A stretch of 8,025 nt of DNA from Thermoleophilia bacterium (GTDB lineage: Bacteria > Actinomycetota > Thermoleophilia > Gaiellales > Gaiellaceae): the NCBI GenBank assembly GCA_013362295.1, contig JABFWJ010000131.1:1-8025 (forward strand). Reading direction: 5' to 3'. Both the position numbers and the translations under genes were made by a program. The notes beneath the pieces were generated by a model. The model worked only from the letters and a program-made list of their open reading frames with translations, did not search any database and had not been told where the DNA came from. Within the stretch, counting starts at the first letter, position 1. Every line of letters begins with the position of its first letter. This document shows positions 6,448 through 8,025 of the stretch, piece after piece.

Positions 6448-7422
6448 ATGAAGGCGCTGGTGTTCGAGGAGCCGCGGCAAGCGGCGGTTCGCGAGCTCGA
6501 CGTCCCGACGATCGCGCCGGACGAGGTGCTCGTGCGGTCGCGGAACGTCGGCATCTGCCATTCGGACTTCGAGCTGTACGAGGGGCACTACATCATCCCC
6601 GTGTCGTACCCGATCATCCCCGGCCACGAGTGGTCCGGCGAGGTGGCGGAAGTGGGAAGCGGCGTGACGTCGCTGCGCGCCGGCGACCGCGTCGTCGGCG
6701 AGTGCGTCGTCAACAACGGCGACGATCACTTCGGCTTCTCGATCAGCGGCGCGGACGCGGAGTACTTCGTCGCGAAGGCGTCCTGGCTGCACAAGATCCC
6801 CGAGGAGCTCTCCTTCAGCCAGGGCGCGTTCGTCGAGCCGTTCTCGGTCGCGTACAACGCGACCGTCGCCGCCGGCGGGATCGACTCGAGCGACTCCGTG
6901 GCGGTGATCGGCGGCGGTCCGATCGGCCTGCTCTGTGCGCTCGCCGCCGCGACGATGGGCGGGACCGTGACGTTGGTCGAGCCGCAGGCGCATCGCCGCG
7001 CGCTCGGGCTCGAGATCGGCGCGCGTCCCGTGCTCGACCCGACCCAAGGAGACCTCGACGTGCAGGCCGCGGAGGTGACGAGTGGACGCGGGTTCGACGT
7101 CGTGATCGAAGCTGCGGGCGTCCCGGCGGCGATGGCGAGCGCGTTCCCGATCGCCGGCCACAGCGGGCGCATCGTCTTCGTCGGCATCGATGTCGGCGGC
7201 ACCGCGCCGGTCCAGATCGGGCTGATCCAGTCCAAGGCGCTGCAGGTGCGCGGGATCATCGGGTCGGCCGGAATGTGGCCGAGCACAATTCGTTTCATGG
7301 CGGCGAGCGGCGTCGATCCAGCACCGCTGCTGACCGCGACGTTCCCGCTCGAACAAGGGACGGCGGCGCTCGAGGCGGCTCGCGACGCGAGCCGCAACGT
7401 CAAGGTCCAGATCGAGTGCTGA
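6448..7422 (+). CDS. MDR zinc-type dehydrogenase lacking the structural-zinc lobe
   Basis: This 324-residue medium-chain dehydrogenase is about 25-30 residues shorter than its two neighbours. The catalytic zinc site looks intact: Cys37 (GICHSD), His60-Glu61 (GHE) and Glu130 (VEP). The four-cysteine structural-zinc loop found in both neighbours is absent. Residues 84-105 are a short segment, ECVVNNGDDHFGFSISGADA, with a single Cys86. The Rossmann loop is GGGPIG (155-160), and Glu178 after the second strand suggests NAD. MDR enzymes without the structural zinc lobe are known in polyol/sorbitol-type and other branches, so this is probably a functional variant, not a broken gene: the frame, ribosome site and both domains are complete. 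The product is probably an NAD-dependent polyol, sugar-alcohol or secondary-alcohol dehydrogenase. The exact substrate is unknown. It follows the previous stop by 13 bases. Confidence 0.92.
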   Translation: MKALVFEEPRQAAVRELDVPTIAPDEVLVRSRNVGICHSDFELYEGHYIIPVSYPIIPGHEWSGEVAEVGSGVTSLRAGDRVVGECVVNNGDDHFGFSISGADAEYFVAKASWLHKIPEELSFSQGAFVEPFSVAYNATVAAGGIDSSDSVAVIGGGPIGLLCALAAATMGGTVTLVEPQAHRRALGLEIGARPVLDPTQGDLDVQAAEVTSGRGFDVVIEAAGVPAAMASAFPIAGHSGRIVFVGIDVGGTAPVQIGLIQSKALQVRGIIGSAGMWPSTIRFMAASGVDPAPLLTATFPLEQGTAALEAARDASRNVKVQIEC

Positions 7423-7426
7423 GCGC

Positions 7427-8025
7427 GTGAAGGCCGCGGTCTTCCACGGCCCTCGCGACGTGCGGATCGAGGACGTCGCCGAGCCGGATTCGCCCCGCGG
7501 CGGCGACCTCGTCCTCGAGGTCGTGCGCGCCGCGATCTGCGGCACCGACGCGGCGGAGTGGGACCACGGCCCCGTCCTCTGTCGTCCGGGCGTCGTGCTC
7601 GGGCATGAGTTCGTCGGCCGTGTCGTCGGCGTCGGCGATGACGTGGACGGCGTGAGGATCGGCGACCGCGTCGTGTCGGGCGCCGGGATCTCGTGCGGTC
7701 ACTGTCTCTGGTGTCGGCGCGGGCGCACGAACCTCTGCGCCGAGTACCGCACGCTCGGGCTGCAGGTGAACGGGGGACTGGCGGAGTACGTGACGTCGCC
7801 GGCCTCGATCTGTCGCGAAGTCCCCGAGGGCTGCGACGACGACGCCGCGGCGATGGCGCAACCGCTCGCGGTTGCCCTGCACGCACTGTCGCGCGTCGCG
7901 CTGGGGCGAGAGGAGACGGTCGCCGTGCTCGGCGTCGGCGGGATCGGCTCGTTCATCGTCGCAGGCGCCGCGCATCATGCGACCGACGGGCGCGTCGTCG
8001 CGGTCGACCTCGACGCGCAGCGACT
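7427..8025 (+). CDS. Third MDR zinc-type dehydrogenase (3' partial)
   Basis: The reading frame stays open from GTG 7427 to the window edge, giving 199 residues and roughly the first 55-60% of an MDR protein. The start MKAAVFHGPRDVRIEDV is a standard family N-terminus. GTG 7427 lies four bases after the preceding stop without a good ribosome site, suggesting translational coupling. Cys38 (ICGTD) and His60-Glu61 (GHE) of the catalytic zinc site are present. Cys90, 93, 96 and 104 form a complete structural zinc lobe. The usual Glu-Pro of the catalytic site reads AQPLAV, with Gln145 in place of Glu. The Rossmann loop GVGGIG (169-174) and Asp194 (VAVDLD) suggest NAD. It is a distinct branch from the two upstream dehydrogenases, likely another alcohol, polyol or threonine-type dehydrogenase; the substrate is unknown. 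The C-terminal half lies outside the window. Confidence 0.92.
   Translation, partial: MKAAVFHGPRDVRIEDVAEPDSPRGGDLVLEVVRAAICGTDAAEWDHGPVLCRPGVVLGHEFVGRVVGVGDDVDGVRIGDRVVSGAGISCGHCLWCRRGRTNLCAEYRTLGLQVNGGLAEYVTSPASICREVPEGCDDDAAAMAQPLAVALHALSRVALGREETVAVLGVGGIGSFIVAGAAHHATDGRVVAVDLDAQR

Noticed and set aside
4914..6554. Long minus-strand open frame opposite the reductase and first dehydrogenase
   Set aside because: It shows the same low-information composition, has no domain or ribosome site, and overlaps two clear genes completely.
6700..6765. Possible deletion in the second MDR gene where the structural-zinc loop should be
   Set aside because: The frame and both flanking domains are intact and the catalytic residues are kept. 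Lobe-less MDR branches are known, so this is probably a natural subfamily trait.

Overview
This window is a stretch of very GC-rich bacterial DNA. Its strong G/C preference at third codon positions, GTG starts and high-GC actinobacterial style of protein sequence suggest an actinobacterium, possibly of the soil Thermoleophilia type. The lineage is an inference from composition and protein style only. All seven genes lie on the + strand and are packed almost end to end, so the whole window looks like part of one catabolic operon. Both ends are cut: the first gene has lost its N-terminus and the last its C-terminus.

Layout: (1) 1-957, the C-terminal ~318 residues of a ribose/CUT2-type sugar ABC transporter substrate-binding protein. 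(2) 958-1033, a short intergenic gap with a strong GC hairpin. (3) 1034-3568, one long protein in which a double ATP-binding subunit (RbsA-like) is fused to a complete membrane permease (RbsC-like). (4) 3575-4303, an XRE-type helix-turn-helix regulator with a C-terminal cupin domain. (5) 4300-5376, an atypical SDR oxidoreductase that strongly resembles the plant progesterone 5-beta-reductase/iridoid synthase (PRISE) family. (6-8) 5379-6434, 6448-7422 and 7427 to the window end, three consecutive, clearly different zinc-type medium-chain dehydrogenases (MDR). No tRNA, rRNA, CRISPR array, insertion sequence or integrase was seen. No gap between genes exceeds 76 bases.

How it fits together (inference): the binding protein captures a sugar- or polyol-like solute outside the membrane and the fused ATPase-permease imports it. 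A cupin-type regulator inside the operon may sense the solute or an intermediate. The four oxidoreductases then oxidise alcohols or reduce an enone-type intermediate derived from it. No kinase, aldolase, isomerase or dehydratase is visible, so the cargo could be a cyclic polyol, a modified sugar, or a glycoside or terpenoid-like alcohol rather than an ordinary phosphorylated sugar. The most unusual points are the ABC-ABC-permease fusion, the PRISE-like reductase in a bacterial transport operon, and the three tandem dehydrogenases with three different zinc-site arrangements.
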